Shown here piece after piece: positions 43,782-57,900 of a stretch of DNA of 64,000 bases (positions are counted from its first letter, which is position 1; each line of letters opens with the position of its first letter). The notes below the pieces were generated by a model. That model was given only the letters and a program-made list of their open reading frames with translations, was not told the origin of the DNA and searched no databases. The position numbers and the translations under genes were made by a program. The stretch comes from Caenorhabditis remanei (lineage: Eukaryota; Nematoda; Chromadorea; Rhabditida; Rhabditidae). The stretch lies in the NCBI RefSeq assembly GCF_010183535.1, contig NC_071328.1, positions 15,066,001-15,130,000 of the forward strand, given 5' to 3'.

Positions 43782-44200
43782 GTAACTATTCCACGTGTCT
43801 GACATTTGACACGTTGACCCTTTCCTTAGCCCCGCCCCCTTTTCCCATCCCATCCCTATTCATTACCCCCCTTCCAACGACGATCACCACCATCGACTCT
43901 ACTATTCCCCTGGAATTGGTCAAAAATTATTTCAAAATGAGTAAGTTTCTAGAAGCAGTTTTGATCTACCAGAAAATCAATATTTCAAACAAGAACCTGA
44001 AACTTCTGAGATTCTGAATCCTCTACCCGTTGTCATGGAATTGCCTTCTCGTCGTTGTCTCGTTGCATTGTTGGATTCGATAAAATGACAAAATATTGGT
44101 TACAATGAAACATAAACTACAAATTTTCTTTTAATTGAATGAAGTTTTTGAACTATTAAAGTTATTTGTTATGAATTTTAAATTACACTGACCAAAAAGT
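43782..44200 (+). repeat. 400-bp duplicated segment, copy 1, with ATG-splice-donor unit
   Basis: Direct copy of 53720-54109. Contains a C-rich leader (AGCCCCGCCCCCTTTTCCC), then TTTCAAAATGAGTAAGTTTC, where ATG at 43937 is joined to a good donor GTAAGT. The matching acceptor seen in copy 2 (TTTCAG) reads TTTCAA here, so splicing would be lost. It looks like a duplicated promoter plus first exon, or a small spliced transcript unit. Identity unknown. Confidence 0.6.
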
Positions 44201-45450
44201 TTGATAGCTCCGCCCACTTTTGGGATATGCGCCTTTAAACATACCTGCGGCGCTGGAATCCAAAATCTGGCGCGCCTTCGGCGCAAAAGTGTCGTGGCAT
44301 GTCTGCGACGCTAGAATGCTATATTTATAACTGTCTAGGATGCCTGCGGCGCTAGAACGGTTTTTTTCATTGGCTGGGGCTCCTTCGGCGCAAAAATGGT
44401 TGCATTAGGTGGGGATCTTGTTGAAGCAGCTATCTTTAAAGGCGCATATCTCAAAAGTGGGCGGAGCTATCGGAAAACTGTCAACTAGGAAAATGGAGCT
44501 CTGGTTTTGATCTACAAGATAAAATAAATTAAAAACAGAAAAAATAAAAAATTTACAAAAATAGACTCCAAGCGGGATCGAACCCAGGTACCCATTCTCA
44601 TAGTTGAGCACCTTGACCAACAACTACTCGGCTAAACTTAATTTTTGTTAAAAATGTGGTTTCCAACATGAAAAATTGGGTTTTGAGTAGTTTTTGACGT
44701 CAGAAATCGAATTTTCCGGTTATTTTGAGGTAAAAATCACATTTTCGCATTGAAAAAGACTAATTTAGGCAAATTCCAACTTTGAAGGCACATATCTCAA
44801 AAGTGGGTGGAACTAGCGGAAAATTGTTAACTACAAAAATATTGTCCTAGATTTGATCTACAATTTTGCAATTGCATGTTTTTTGTTTGCTCCGCCCATT
44901 TTTGAGATATGGGTCTTTAAATATAGCTCTTTCAACAAGATCCTCTCCTGCCACCCCACTAACAACCATCTTTGCGCCGGAGGCGCCCCAGCCGATTTTA
45001 TAAAACGATTCTAGCGCCGCAGGCACCCCAACCTGTTATAGACAGCCATTCTAGCGTCGCAGACATGTCTGCGCCAACGGCGCGCCAGCTCTTGGATTCT
45101 AGAGCCTCAGGCATCTTTAAAGGCGCATATCTCAAAAGTGGGCGGAGCTATCAAAAAGTTGTCAACTACAAAAATGGAGCCCTGGTCTTGATCTACAAGA
45201 TAAAATCAACTAAAAACAGAAAAACATTTGAAAAATTCGAAAAATTGACCCCAAGCGGGATCGAACCCCGGTACCCGTTCTCATAGTGGTGCACCTTGAG
45301 CAATGCCAAATTTTTGCTAAAAATGTGGTTTCCGACATGGAAAATTAGGTCTTCGATGGTTTTCAACGTCAGAAATCGAATTTTCCGGTTATTTTGAGGT
45401 AAAAATCACTAATTTTGGCAGTTTTTCTCAAATTTTTGTGAATTTTCAAC
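44201..45450. repeat. Module hairpins, GCGCC-type segments and two family-B cores
   Basis: Module halves enclose GCGCC-rich segments at 44245-44400 and 44970-45115, giving larger hairpins. Minus-strand family-B cores lie at about 44572-44630 and 45246-45305 with GGTTCGATCCC B boxes. Confidence 0.75.
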
Positions 45451-45720
45451 ATTAAAGGGGAATGGGTGGAAAGAGATAGAGATAAAATGTGGGTGCAATT
45501 GTTGTGAGGGGGAGGGGACAAAAAGAAAAAAAGGAGGAGGAGGGTGGCAAAATGAGAAACATTCTTCTTCTTCTCCACCAGTTGAAATGGCAAAGGATGT
45601 GAGGAAAGAGAGAGAGAAAGTACGGGGAGATGAGAGACGCAGACAACAGAGAGACGCAGAGAGATAGAGAAAAGGGGGGATAGCAGGGTGTATAAACAAC
45701 ACTGGATTGACATGAGAGAC
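45451..45720. other. GA-rich unique island with GAGACGCAG motifs
   Basis: Purine-rich on the plus strand, with GAGAGACGCAGACAAC near 45631-45648 and GAGACGCAGAGAG near 45651. The minus-strand open frames over it are low-complexity translations. Confidence 0.35.
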
Positions 45721-47200
45721 GACCGCAAGCGGTCAAAACGCGTCTAAGGCGCGCCAGATGGATCAAAACTGGTAGCGCTTCAGAGGCGCGTCAAAGGCGC
45801 GCCAGCCACACACACTCGAAAGTAGCAAAAATTGAAGAAAAGAGAGCTTCATAATCGCACCAAAGACGCACCAGACAATCTGAAATTCGAAAAAAAAAGC
45901 GTCAAAAGGCACCCCAGCTACCTACTTTTGGATTTACAACTACAGTCTCGCGCACCTTAGACGCGTTTTCTTCAGTTTTGTTGGCTTCTCAAACGCGCCA
46001 AAGGTGCGCCAGCCAATGAAAAATTTGGAAAAACGCGTCAAAGGCAGTCCAGATGAATCAAAATCGTCTAAAAAGCGTCTAAAAAGCGTCTGACCGGTGA
46101 TCTCGAATCGCTTCAGAGGCGCGTCAAAGGAGCGCCAGAGTGTTCAAATTTTGGAAAATGGGCAGTTCCTGGGAACGCGTCAAAGGCACGCCAGAATGAT
46201 TCAAAATCGTCAAAAACGCGTCTGAGGCGCGCCAGACACAATCCCCCAATTCTGAATATTTCACCTTTCGGAACGCGTCAAAGGCACGCCAGATGGATCA
46301 AAATCGTCTAAAACGCGCCGAAGGTGCGCCAGACTGTCTCTGATTTGGGAAGAAAGGCACGCTTGACAATCAGAAGTTCGAAAAACGCGTCAAAGGCGCG
46401 CCAGCCAATCTTCGATAATTTTGGATGTTTGGCGCGCCTCCGACGCCAGACAATGAAAAATTTGGAAAAACGCGCCAAAGGCGCGCCAGATCGCCTAGAA
46501 AATCATCGAAAAATGGCTGGCGTGCCTTTTGACGCGTTCTTGGAATCCAAACCCGAATTTCGACATTTTCAAGTTGTCTGGTGTGCCTTTCGACGCTTTT
46601 TCAGATCAATTTTCACCCATTTTCATACCAGCTCTAAGCGTACTCTTTTCAAAACTACAGTAACCCAAAATGTTACAGTACCCCATTTCAAAAAAGTCAT
46701 CCAATTAATTAACTTCAATTAACTACTAATTAGAAGTGAAACTAACCAAAAAATCAACAAAAAATCGCAAAAAAGTGAAAGAAAAAGTGTAATAATAACA
46801 CAACGAAACAGAACACAAAAACGCGTCAAAGGCGCGCCAGTTGGATCAAAAAATAACAAAAAACGCGTCTAAGGTGCGCCAGACTGACCAAAAGTAGGTA
46901 GCTGGCGCGCCTTTTGACGCTTTTTTTTCAAATTTCTGATTGTCTGGCGTACCTTTGACGCTTTAAAGACAATTTTGATCCATCTGGCGCGCCCATGACG
47001 CGTTTTCCTCAGTTTTAGATAAAAACCGTCTAAAACGCGCCAAAGGCACGCCAGTCGCACACTCGAAAGTGGCAAAAACGAAAGAAACGACGGCTTCATA
47101 AACGCGTCAAAGGCGCACCAGACAATCAGAAATTCGAAAAAACGCGTCAGACGCGCGCCAGCTTGATCCTAAAAGGCGACTAAAGACTATTTGAAAACAA
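45720..47200. repeat. Dense ACGCGTCAAAGGCGCGCCAG repeat cluster
   Basis: About twenty copies or variants of the word ACGCGTCAAAGGCGCGCCAG and its complement are spread every 30-90 bp in mixed orientation. Open frames here (for example 46324-46722) are repeat translations. Confidence 0.8.
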
Positions 47201-47800
47201 AAAAAAGGAAAAAGGGGTTATGAAAAATTTAAGCGGGAAAATGGCTCATTTTTGAGTCGTCGTTTTGTGTTGCATTGTCTAGAAAAATGAAGTGGGCGGG
47301 GTTTAGAGGAGCAAACTACACACAAGACTACGCACATAAACATCAGGAGCAAGCTGAGATTTAGTCTAGGGGGCGAAAAATTTCGAAATCGAACTGAAAA
47401 GGGGCGGAGCTTAGTCAATTTGGGCTGAAAAAGGGCGGGGCTTATGCTAAAAAGTGGGCAGGGCTTAGGCTTAAAAGTGGGCGGGACCTTTTTTCCAATT
47501 TTTAGAACAAGAAAATGCTGAAAATCGTAAATTTATAATAAAAAATCCGTTAAAAATTAGAGTTTTCCCGAATAAAAGGCAAATGGAAGATCAAGTATAA
47601 GGGGGCGTGGTCTCTGAAAGTGGGCGGGGCCTAATGAAAATAATGATATTAATCTGAAAATGGAATATAAATGCTGAAAAAGAGGGATAATATAAATACA
47701 ATATAATCGTTAAACGATTAGAAATAATAATAGACATTTGAAAATCGAAAAAAAATATATATAGAAAGGTGGGCGGGGCTTAGGAGAAGGCTGAAATTTG
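47201..47800. repeat. GTGGGCGGGGCTTAG word cluster
   Basis: Short GTGGGCGGGG(C)TTAG words separated by AT-rich DNA, similar to the spacer between kpc-1 and scrm-4. No gene is seen. Confidence 0.5.
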
Positions 47801-48923
47801 GCTGAAAATGGAGAAAAATCTGAAATTTACCGTTTTTTGCACTTTTTTCACCATAAAACACTCGAAAATCACAAAAATCGGCTCCGGGATGTATTGGCAC
47901 CCATGGCCTAGAAAAACCTCGGCCATTGATCGTGAAAAAAACCAATTTTGAGCAAAAAAAACTCAATTTTCATATCATTTCTCATTGAAAATGCTCAAAA
48001 ACTCACTTTTTTGAACCGGAAAATTAGAATATTTTCATCCATGGCCTAGAAAAACCTCGGCCACCGATCATCACGTCATTTCAACATCAATTTCAAGGTG
48101 AAAATCAGATTTTTGAATGATTTCCAGTCGAAAATGTTCAAATATCCCGAATTTAGTGATTTTTGAGCATTTTCGAGTGAAAATCATTCACAAAATTGAT
48201 TTTCATCTCGAAATTGGGGTTGAAATGGCATGATGATCGGTGGCCGAGGTTTCTCTAGGCCATGGATGAAAATATTCCAATTTTCCGGTTCGAAAACGTC
48301 CCAAAGTGAGTGTTTGAGCATTTTCGAATGAAAATCATGCGAAAAATCTCTAAATTGCTGTTATGATCGGTGGCCGAGGTTTTTCTAGGCCATAATGGTC
48401 GAAAATCCTCGTTTTTATCGATAAAAACCAGTTTTTTCGCAATTTTTCAACCAAAAACTGTTGATTTCGGTTTCAAAACGTCCCCGGGCCATTTCAGAGG
48501 GGTTTTGAACATTTTTATCGAAAAAAACGATCTGATGATCGGTGGCCGAGGTTTTTCTAGGCCATGGATGAAAAATTCCAATTTTCCGGTTCTAAAACGT
48601 CCCAATGTGAGTTTTCGAGCATTTTCAATAAGAAATAAGGCAAAAAAAATGAAAATTTTAGCTCAAAATTGGTTTTTTGACGATCAATGGTCGAGGTTTT
48701 TCAAAACCGTTTTTCTAGGTCATCATTACGGGTTTCTGCTCGAAAATTTTCATTTTTTTTTCGCAATTTACAGTAAATTTTTCGTGATTTCAGCGTTTCC
48801 TAGCGGAATCAAGTGCTCAAAACAGCCGGAAAATGAGATTTTTAGCCCAAAAATCTTCGTTTTTATAGGCAAATTTCAGTTTTTCAGCGATTTTCAGCCA
48901 ATTTCAGCCCATATTCAGCCAAA
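47801..48923. repeat. CCTAGAAAAACCTCGGCCA family
   Basis: Copies of ATGGCCTAGAAAAACCTCGG or its complement CCGAGGTTTTTCTAGGCCAT occur near 47904, 48045, 48242, 48372, 48547 and 48690, first in one orientation and then the other. The plus open frame 48370-48927 is a repeat translation. The family returns in intron 6 of the next gene (51.6-52.9 kb). Confidence 0.75.
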
Positions 48924-51900
48924 TTAAGTGCTCAAAAGAGCCGAATGAATCATTTTAATCTGTTGAATTCTCGAAACATGTCCCCCTCCATTAGCCAACG
49001 TTTCCAGCCTCTCCAAAATCCTCGAAACACTTGAAATCTTCGCCAAAAAGTGTTGCTCATCAAACGGCGTCTCATTACGATTCTTCTTGAATTTCTCCTC
49101 TAACGCCGTCTTCTCCACGTGAAGTACACCACGGAATTCTCCGATGACGTCATCTGTGACGTCATCGTCATTCAGAATCCGTCGAATCGTCGGAAGCCAA
49201 TCGGGATGAAGTGATTTGACAGTACCCAACAATTGTTGGGTTACTGTAGCGATCGAGTAGGCGGTGCCATCGGATGACGTGGCGCTACAGTAGGGTGGTG
49301 GCAACTGGCGGGAATTTGAATTTTTAGTGAAATTTTTCGAAATTTTCGAATTTGGCGCCAAATTCGACTGAAATCCAACTTTTTTGGCGGCAGAAGACGT
49401 CGTCGGTCTCGATGCTCCAGATGAAGACTTCTGAGGGATTGTCGTGATGCGTGGAGACGGACGTTCGCCGTGGATTTGAACTGACGCCGATTTTCCGCCA
49501 AAGTTTCGTTGAGTACTGGAAAAATTTCGAGGTTTTTTGGGGATTTTTGATCAAAAACTGCGAAAAATACCATTTTCAGCAACTATGAAGCTCGAAAACT
49601 CAAAATTTTAGCTTAAAAACGCGTCAAAATCACGCCAGCGATTCAGAAATGACATAACGGAGGAAAACGCGTCATAGGTGCGCCAGATGGATTCAAATCG
49701 TATAAAACGCGTCAAAGGCGCGCCAGACACAGTCCCCCATTTTGGAAGAATTTCGCGCTTTTAGAAAGCGTCAAAGACGCACCAGACAATCAGGAGTTCG
49801 AAAAACGCGTCAAAGGCACGCCAGCCATTTTTCGAAGATTTGGAATGTCTGGCGCGCCTTTGACGCGTTGAGAAACCACCGTTTCTTCCATTTTTGCTAC
49901 TTTCGAGTGTGTGGCTGGCGTGCCTTTGGCGCGTTCTAAAAGCTGAAATTCTTCCAAAATAGGGGCGGTGTCTGGCGCACCCTAGTCGCGTTTATGACGA
50001 TTTTGATTTACCTGGCGCGCCATTGACGCGTTTAACCTCATTTTTTGCCATTTTTGATCATCTGGCGCGCCTTTGACGCGTTTAATCTCATTTTTTGCCA
50101 TTTTTGAACATCTGGCGCGCCATTGACGCGTTTAACCTCATTTTTTGCCATTTTTGAACATCTGGCGCACCTTTGACGCGTTTAACCTCATTTTTTGCCA
50201 TTTTTCAGTCAAAACTAGTGATTTTCAGAGGTTTTTGAGCATTTTCAGCCAAATTTTCGCCAATTTCAGCCGATTTTGAACATTCTAAGTATTTTCAGAC
50301 CATTTTTCGATGCTTTTTCGTAGTTTTTTCGCTCAAAATCAGTGATTTTTAAAGATTTTTGAGCATTTTCAGCCAAATTTTCGCCAATTTTGTACCTTTT
50401 CTCATCTCGTCTCAGACCCTTTCCACTAATCGCATCGATATCAAGAGGAAGTGGAAAAATGTCTCTCGTCGATGGGCGAATGACGAATCGAGCCAAACTT
50501 TGAATCGGATAATTGTGCTCTTTTTGGAGCTCACGGAGTTTCTCACGGCTCACTTGGACTGTTGACATCGAGTGACGGAGGGCGCCCGGCGCTGGAATTG
50601 GTGAATTTTGGACCTTTTTTCGTATAAAAATCAGATTTTTAGGCGAAAAATGACATTTTTCAGCTCAAAATTCGATGAAAATGGCATTTTTCCTTCTAAA
50701 AAATTGATTTTTAAGCGAAAAAAAACCGATAAAATTGGAATTTTTCGTATAAAAATCAGATTTTTAGACAAAAAATGTCATTTTTCATCAATTTTCCGAT
50801 TTAAAAATCAATTTTTAGGCGAAAAATGCCATTTTCACCGGATTTTTCTTTCCAAAAAATACTTTTTTAATGCGAAAAATGTCACTTTTAAAGGATTTTC
50901 CGATTCAAAAATCAGTTTTTTAGTTGAAAACATGCCATTTTCACCAATTTTTCAATTCAAAAATCAATTTTTCGTGCGAAAAACCCCATTTTCAGCTCAT
51001 AAATCAGTTTTTAGGCGGAAAAATGAAATTTTTATCAAATTTTCAGCTTTAAAAATCAGTTTTTAGTCTAAAAAAATGCCATCTTCATCAATGTTTTATT
51101 AAAAAAAACTTTTAAATGCGAAAAATGTCACTTTCATAAGATTTTTCGCTTAAAAATTATTTTTTACTCGAAAAAACCCCTATTTTCACCAGTTTTTTGC
51201 TCAAAATTCAGTTTTTAGGCTAAAAAAAACCCGATTTTCATCGAATTTTTATCCCAAAAAACTCACCAATTCCATCAAAACGCTCCTCCTGATTCGTCGC
51301 CATTCTTCGATTGGCCGTGGCCGTCGTCGCCGACATAATATTATTCAAAGAGGCGGATCGGTGAGCAGCCGAGGCGTCACGCGCTCGTTCGATTCGTTGA
51401 GATCCTATAATTAGGGGGGCAATTAGGGGGTAATTAACATGGGGGATTAATAGGGGAGGGGCGCAATTAGTGATGTTTTAATTGGGTAGGAGAAGGTAAT
51501 TAAGGGAATATGTGAACATCGGGATCAATGTTTTGAAATTGTTTCAATAATAGCTGAAAATAACGAAAAAACAACGATTTTTGAGCAAAAACCCGTAATT
51601 TTGACCATCATGGCCTAGAAAAACCTCGGCCACCGATCTTCTCGAGCGGCTTTTGAGCTTTTTTGAGCATTTTGAACTGGTTTCGAAACGTCCTAGACGT
51701 GCTGATTTTGAAATATTCAACCGCGGCCTAGAAAAACCTCGGCCGCCGATCGTCAGACAGGTTTAGCACCAATTCTCAGTGAAAATGCTCAAAAACTCAC
51801 TTTTCGGACGTTTTAGAACCGGAATTTTAAATATATTCAGCTATGGCCTAGAAAAACCTCGGCCATCGATCATCAGGTCATTTCAAGACCAATTTCGAGA

Positions 51901-54900
51901 TGAAAATTAGATTTTTCGAATGATTTCATTCGAAAATGCTAAAAAATCTCTAAATTCGGGATCTGGGACGTTTCGAGACCGTGACGTTTGGTAAACGAAA
52001 CTTGATTTTAAGATTTTATGTCATTTTCAGCAGATTTTCCGAATCTTTTTGCTTAAAATGACATAAATTCTTAAAATAAATTTTCGGTTACTAAACGTCA
52101 CGGTTTCGAAACGTCCCAGATCCCGAATTTAGAGATTTTTGAACATTTTCGAAGAAAAAAAGCAATAAAAACTGATGTTCATCTCAAAATTGATGTTAAA
52201 ATGACCTGATGATCAGTGGCCGAGGTTTTTCTAGACCATGATGGTCGAAAATCTTCGTTTTTATCGCTAAAATCAGTTTTTTTCGCAATTTTTCAGCCAA
52301 AAACTGAAGATTTCGGCTTCAAAACGTCCTGACAAAGGGTTCAGGACCTTTTTGTCGAAAAATGATGCGAAAAACGATCTGATGATCGGAGGCCGAGGTT
52401 TTTCTAGGCCATGAATGATGAAAATATTCAAATTTTCCGGTTCTAACGCCCCAAAGTGAGTTTTTGAGCATTTTCAATGGCAAATTAGGCCAAAAATCAA
52501 ATGGTTAGCTCAAAATTGGTCTGTTGACGATCAGTGGCCGAGGTTTTTCTAGGCCACCGCTGTAAATATCAAAATCAACACATTTAGGACGTTTCAAAAC
52601 AAGTTTTTGGCGATTTCAAAACGTCCTCCGAGCATTTTCATCAAAAAAGCTCAAAAATGGCGCGAGACGAGCGGTGGCCGAGGTTTTTCTAGGCCATGAT
52701 GGTCGAAATTACGGGTTTTTGCTCAAAAATCTTTGGTTTTTCACAATTTTCAGCCAAAAACTGATGACTTCGGTTTGAAAACGTCCCCGGGCCATTTCAG
52801 AGGGGTTTTGAACATTTTTATCGGAAAATTGTGCAAAAACCTCAAAAACGGCTCAAAAATGTCGATGGCCGCGGTTTGAAAACGTCCCACATTCCAATTA
52901 AGAGCTTTTTGAGCATTTTTAATGGGAAATGAGCGAAAAAAACGAGATTTTCAGCTCAAAATTTCCACTTTTTCGGAATTTCCTTACCCAAACTCAAGTT
53001 GGACGTATCCCTTCCGGCACTCCTCAAAATCGGCGTCTCTTTATCTGAGAGTCTGTTCAGTCGATGATGGAAATCTTCGAAAACCTCGTCGACAATCGTT
53101 TTGTCATGATCATTGTCGATTGGTGAATGCTCAGTGAGTGTCACCTCGTCTTGCGAACAACGTTTTTCGTATATTTCGTAGAGTTGCGAATCGGAGAGAC
53201 ACACTGAAAAAAACACAGAGATTTTATAGATTCATGAGTGAAAAATTATGTTTGTAGTTTTAAAAACGCGTCAAAGGCGCGCCAGACATTTTTCGATGTT
53301 TCTGAATGTCTGGCTCGCCTTTGACGCGTTTTTTCATATTCCAAACTTTCATTTTCCATTATTTTCTAGACGAACTGGCGCGCCTTCGACGCGGTTACCA
53401 GATTTCAGATTGTCGGGTGCGCCTTTGACGCGTTTAAAAAGCCGTTGTTTCCTTCAATTTTCGCTGCTTTCGAGTGAGTGTCTGGCGCACCTTAGACGCT
53501 TTTTAGACGATTTTGATCCATCTGGCGCGCCTTTGACGCCAGGAACTAAATTAAGAGTTTTGACTCCTGAAAACGCGTCGAGATGCGCGCCAATTTGAAT
53601 AAAAAATTCTCTCTGGCGCGCATATGACGCGTTTTCAGGAGTCAAAATTTCTATTTTTAGTGTTCCTGGCGCGCCTTTGACGCGTTTTTCGAACCGTTTT
53701 TCGAACCGTAAACATTACTGTAACTATTCTACGTGTGGATTTCTGACATTTGATCCTTTCCTAGCCCCGCCCCCTTTTTCCATCCCATCCCTATTCATTA
53801 CCCCCCTTCCAACGACCACTACCATCGATTCTACTATTCCCCTGGAATTCATTCATTCAAAAATATTTCAAAATGAGTAAGTTTCTAGAAGCAGTTTCGA
53901 TCAGATACCAAAAAATCAATATTTCAGACAAGAACCTGAAATTCTGAATCCACTTTCTCCGTTACAATGTCTTGAATGCGTCTTCTTGTCAAGAATGAAT
54001 AAAATGACAAAATATTGGTTACAAAGAAACATAAACTACAAATTTTCTTCTAATTGAATAAAGTTTTTTAACTTTTTATTTGAATTTTAAGTTACAATGA
54101 CCAAAAAGATCTCTGGCGCGCCTATAGCGCGTTTCTTTCATACTGACTTCCAACGCGTTTTAGGTCCTCTTTCACCTTTTTCAAGCCAATAATCTTCAAA
54201 ATCCGTCGGTTTTCTCTCATTTTAGCAAATTTTACAACGTTTTCAGAGTGTCCGGCGCGCTTTTGACGCGTTTTACTCAGTTTTTGCCACCTTTGAACTT
54301 GACGCGTTTCGTTTTTTCGCGTTTTTTGGTGTTCTCTTCAAAACTACAGTATCCTGCTTACAGTACCCGCTCAAAGTTTTCTGGCGTGCCGTTCGGCGCG
54401 TTTTTTGGTGCTCTTTCACCTTTTTTAACCCACGAATCTTCAAAATCCGTCAATTTTCTCCATTTTTCTGCCTTTTTTCGCTAATTTTCTTCCCAAACCA
54501 CCCCCAAACACCTGTCACCCTCTAATTCCACGATAACACCATCTCCTGCCTCCCCTCCTCCTTACTAAATATACATCAAGGTCTCCCCCCCTCCAATTGA
54601 CCCCCCACACCGTAGTCTACTCGGTAACACAAACGAACGATACGCGGACACAGTGGGGGGGTTCGATTCCCCTTCTCCTCTCTAATAGACGAATTGGCTA
54701 GTGATGTTCTTCTTGCGATTACTACTACACACACAATTTACTACAAAACTGATCTTATTTGAATCAGGGGCTTAGGTCCCCCGTGTGAACTATATATAAT
54801 TCTGAAGCTATAATTAGGGAGAAGGCAATCGATTTTTGCTGGAAATTGACTTAAATTCTATTAAAACCTAACTGAAATGGCGAAAAATCGACTGAAAAAT

Positions 54901-57900
54901 GGCGGCTCACGGTACATCTAGATCAGAGTTGCATGGAAGTGAAATTTTCGTATCCGGAAGTCGGAAGTCGGAAGTGAATTTCCTTATCCGGAAGTCGGAA
55001 GTCGGAAGTGAATTTTCTTATCCGGAAGTCGGAAGTCGGAAGTGAATTTCCTTATCCGGAAGTCGGAAGTCGGAAGCGATTTTCCTTATCCGGAAGTCGG
55101 AACTCGGAAGTCGGAAGTGAAAAAACGCCCGGAAGTCGGAAGTTGGAAGTCGGAATTAGATTTTTTCTCAAACTTTCAAAAACTCCAAGAGAAAAATCAT
55201 AAAATTCGCGAAAATCAGTGAAAAATTAGTTTTTGGCTGAAGAACAGCCTATTTTCTGTCCTTTTAGACCATTTTTCCATGCATTTTTGCGAAATGCACT
55301 ATTCGAAAATTCCACAGTTATGGAATGACGGAAGTCGGAATTAAAATTCCTTATCCGGAAGTCGGAAGTCGGAAGTATGAATGGAAAAAATGCCCGGAAG
55401 TCGGAAGTCGGAATTCCATGCAACTCTGATCTAGATAGGCTGAAAATTCAGATTTTTGTGGGAAATTGATTGAATTATCCGATTCTTGCTGAAAATCGAC
55501 TGAAATAAACTGGAATACCTCACAACTTGACAGAAATGGCTCAAACTAGAGTAAATATAACTGAAACGTTCGAAGACTGTCTGAGAATATAGATTTTACA
55601 GTATCACACCCGGAATCCTCATAAATCAATTCAATCTTACTGAAAATTTATCAAAAATGTCTAAAAATGACTCAATATCCATTCAGATATAATGGTGCAC
55701 CTCAAAACACCGTAGCATAGGCTAAAAATGTCTGAAAATGACTCAAACTGCAGATTTTGCAGATTCTTGCTGAAAATCGACTTAAAGGCGTATTGTGGTC
55801 TGTTGTGATGTTTTCATATTTTAATGTATGAGTTTCGACGAGTTCATTTTCATAGTTCAAGAATTTTTTAATTCGGTCCACAACCCGCTGAGAGCGAGCG
55901 CCGAAAAGTTTGGTCATTGAAAGGGTCGCGAAAAAATGGGGGCCGTGGCCTAGAAATTCGACTTCGAAAAAGTTGATTTTTTGAATTTTGACGGTATTTT
56001 CGATTATTTTTGTTGTATTTATTCAATAATTTCGATAGAAAACGGCAAATATTGATAGAAAAACACTAAAAACTATCGAAAATAACGCCAGAAATAGCAG
56101 AATACTGAAAAAACCAACGGAAAGTTTGGCCAGCGAGAATTTTCTAGAAATTTTACTTCTGTAAAGTTGTTTTTTTCAGTATTCTGCTATTTCTGGCGTT
56201 ATTTTCGATAGTTTTTAGTGTTTTTCTATCAATATTTGCCGTTTTCTATTGAAATTATTGAATAAATACAACAAAAATAATCGAAAATACTGTCAAAATT
56301 CAAAAAATCAACTTTTTCGAAGTCGAATTTCTAGGCCACGGCCCCCATTTTTTCGCGACCCTTTCAATGACCAAACTTTTCGGCGCTCGCTCTCAGCGGG
56401 TTGTGGACCGAATTAAAAAATTCTTGAACTATGAAAATGAACTCGCCGAAACTCATACATTAAAATATGAAAACATCACAACAGACCACAATACGCCTTT
56501 AAAACCAACCTAAATTAAACTGAAATCGTTTGACAACACTATGGTAGAACTACTGTAACTACAGTAACTCGGAAATAACAAAAAATCGAGTCAAAGGCAC
56601 GCCAGACAATCAAAACGTAGAAAACGCTTTTAAGACACATCAGGTAAGTGAAAATCAAAAATTTTTGTATTTTACGCGTCAAAGGCACGCCAGACAGCCA
56701 AAAATGTCGAAATTTTGAGCTTGGTCTGAAAAATAGCGTCAAAAACACGCCAGACAGCTAAAATTTGCAGAAACCGGAGAAAAACGCGCGTCCAAGACGC
56801 GCCAGATGAATCACAATTTGCAAAACTCGCAGAAAAAACGCGTCAAAGACACGCCAGCGTGCCGATTTTGTTCTAAAAACGCGCCGACGACGCACCAGAC
56901 GCTCATATTCTCGAACTTTTTTGACTGTCGGGCGTACCTTTGACGCGTTTTTCTCCAATTGTAATTTAACTGGGGCGCCTTTGACGCTCTATTTCGAGTG
57001 TTGACCTTAAAACGCGTCAAAGACACGCCAGGCAGTCGATTTTTCTCCCCAAAAAACGCGCCGACGACACCCCAGTGCTCCTTACCAGTATCACTAGCAG
57101 TTCCCGTATTTCTCTTCTTCTTCGCCGTCTCTTTCAGTCGAGTCTTTTGTCTATTATTCTCCACTGACGATATGAAATTTTTGGAATTACAGCCACGACG
57201 AGCGTGTTCAACGGGTTCGAATGCAAGCGATGGCTGACTGGATGGTCTGAAAATAGGGGATACTGTCATTTTAACTGAAAATTGAGGAAAAATTGGAAAA
57301 AAATGACTAAAAATGAGCAAAAATCATCAAAATACCGCTTAAAATCACCCAAATTGGGGGAAAAAAACTTTCCGACGGTTTTCCGACGGTTTTAGATGCA
57401 TCTGGCGCGTCTTCGGCGCGTTTTCTATCTCTTGACGGTCTGGCGCGCCTTTGACGCATTCTTATGATGTCATACTCCAATTTTCGTAATTTCCAACTGT
57501 CAGGCGTACCTTTGACGCGTTTTTCTCCGTTTTCTGTCGATTTTTGGTTAATCTGGCGCGCCTTTGACGCTTTTTCATTACAAATAGCTGTTTTTACTTT
57601 ATTTTTCAGCCAAAACACCTTCTTGACGGTCTGGCGCGGGTTTGACTTCGATTTAGGCGATTTGAAGCCTGGAAACGCGTCAAAGGCGCGCCAGATTGTC
57701 AAAAAACGTCGAAGCATCGAGTTTATGCTCGAATTTAAGCGATTTTAGCCGTTTTTAGCGGTATTTCAACGAGTTTTGTTTATTTTTCCTCAATTTTCAG
57801 CTAATTTTTTTTGTTTTTTTTTTTCAGCTGTCCACTCGCCTTACAACGTTTGAATCTTGTTATTTGAAATGACATGAAGATTTTCAGATTTCTCAGACTC

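Noticed and set aside
48370..48927. 185-residue plus-strand open frame
   Set aside because: Covers the CCTCGGCCA repeat family and has no domain or splice support.
50011..50210. CRISPR-like array
   Set aside because: Units are contiguous tandem copies with no variable spacers, in a eukaryotic intron.
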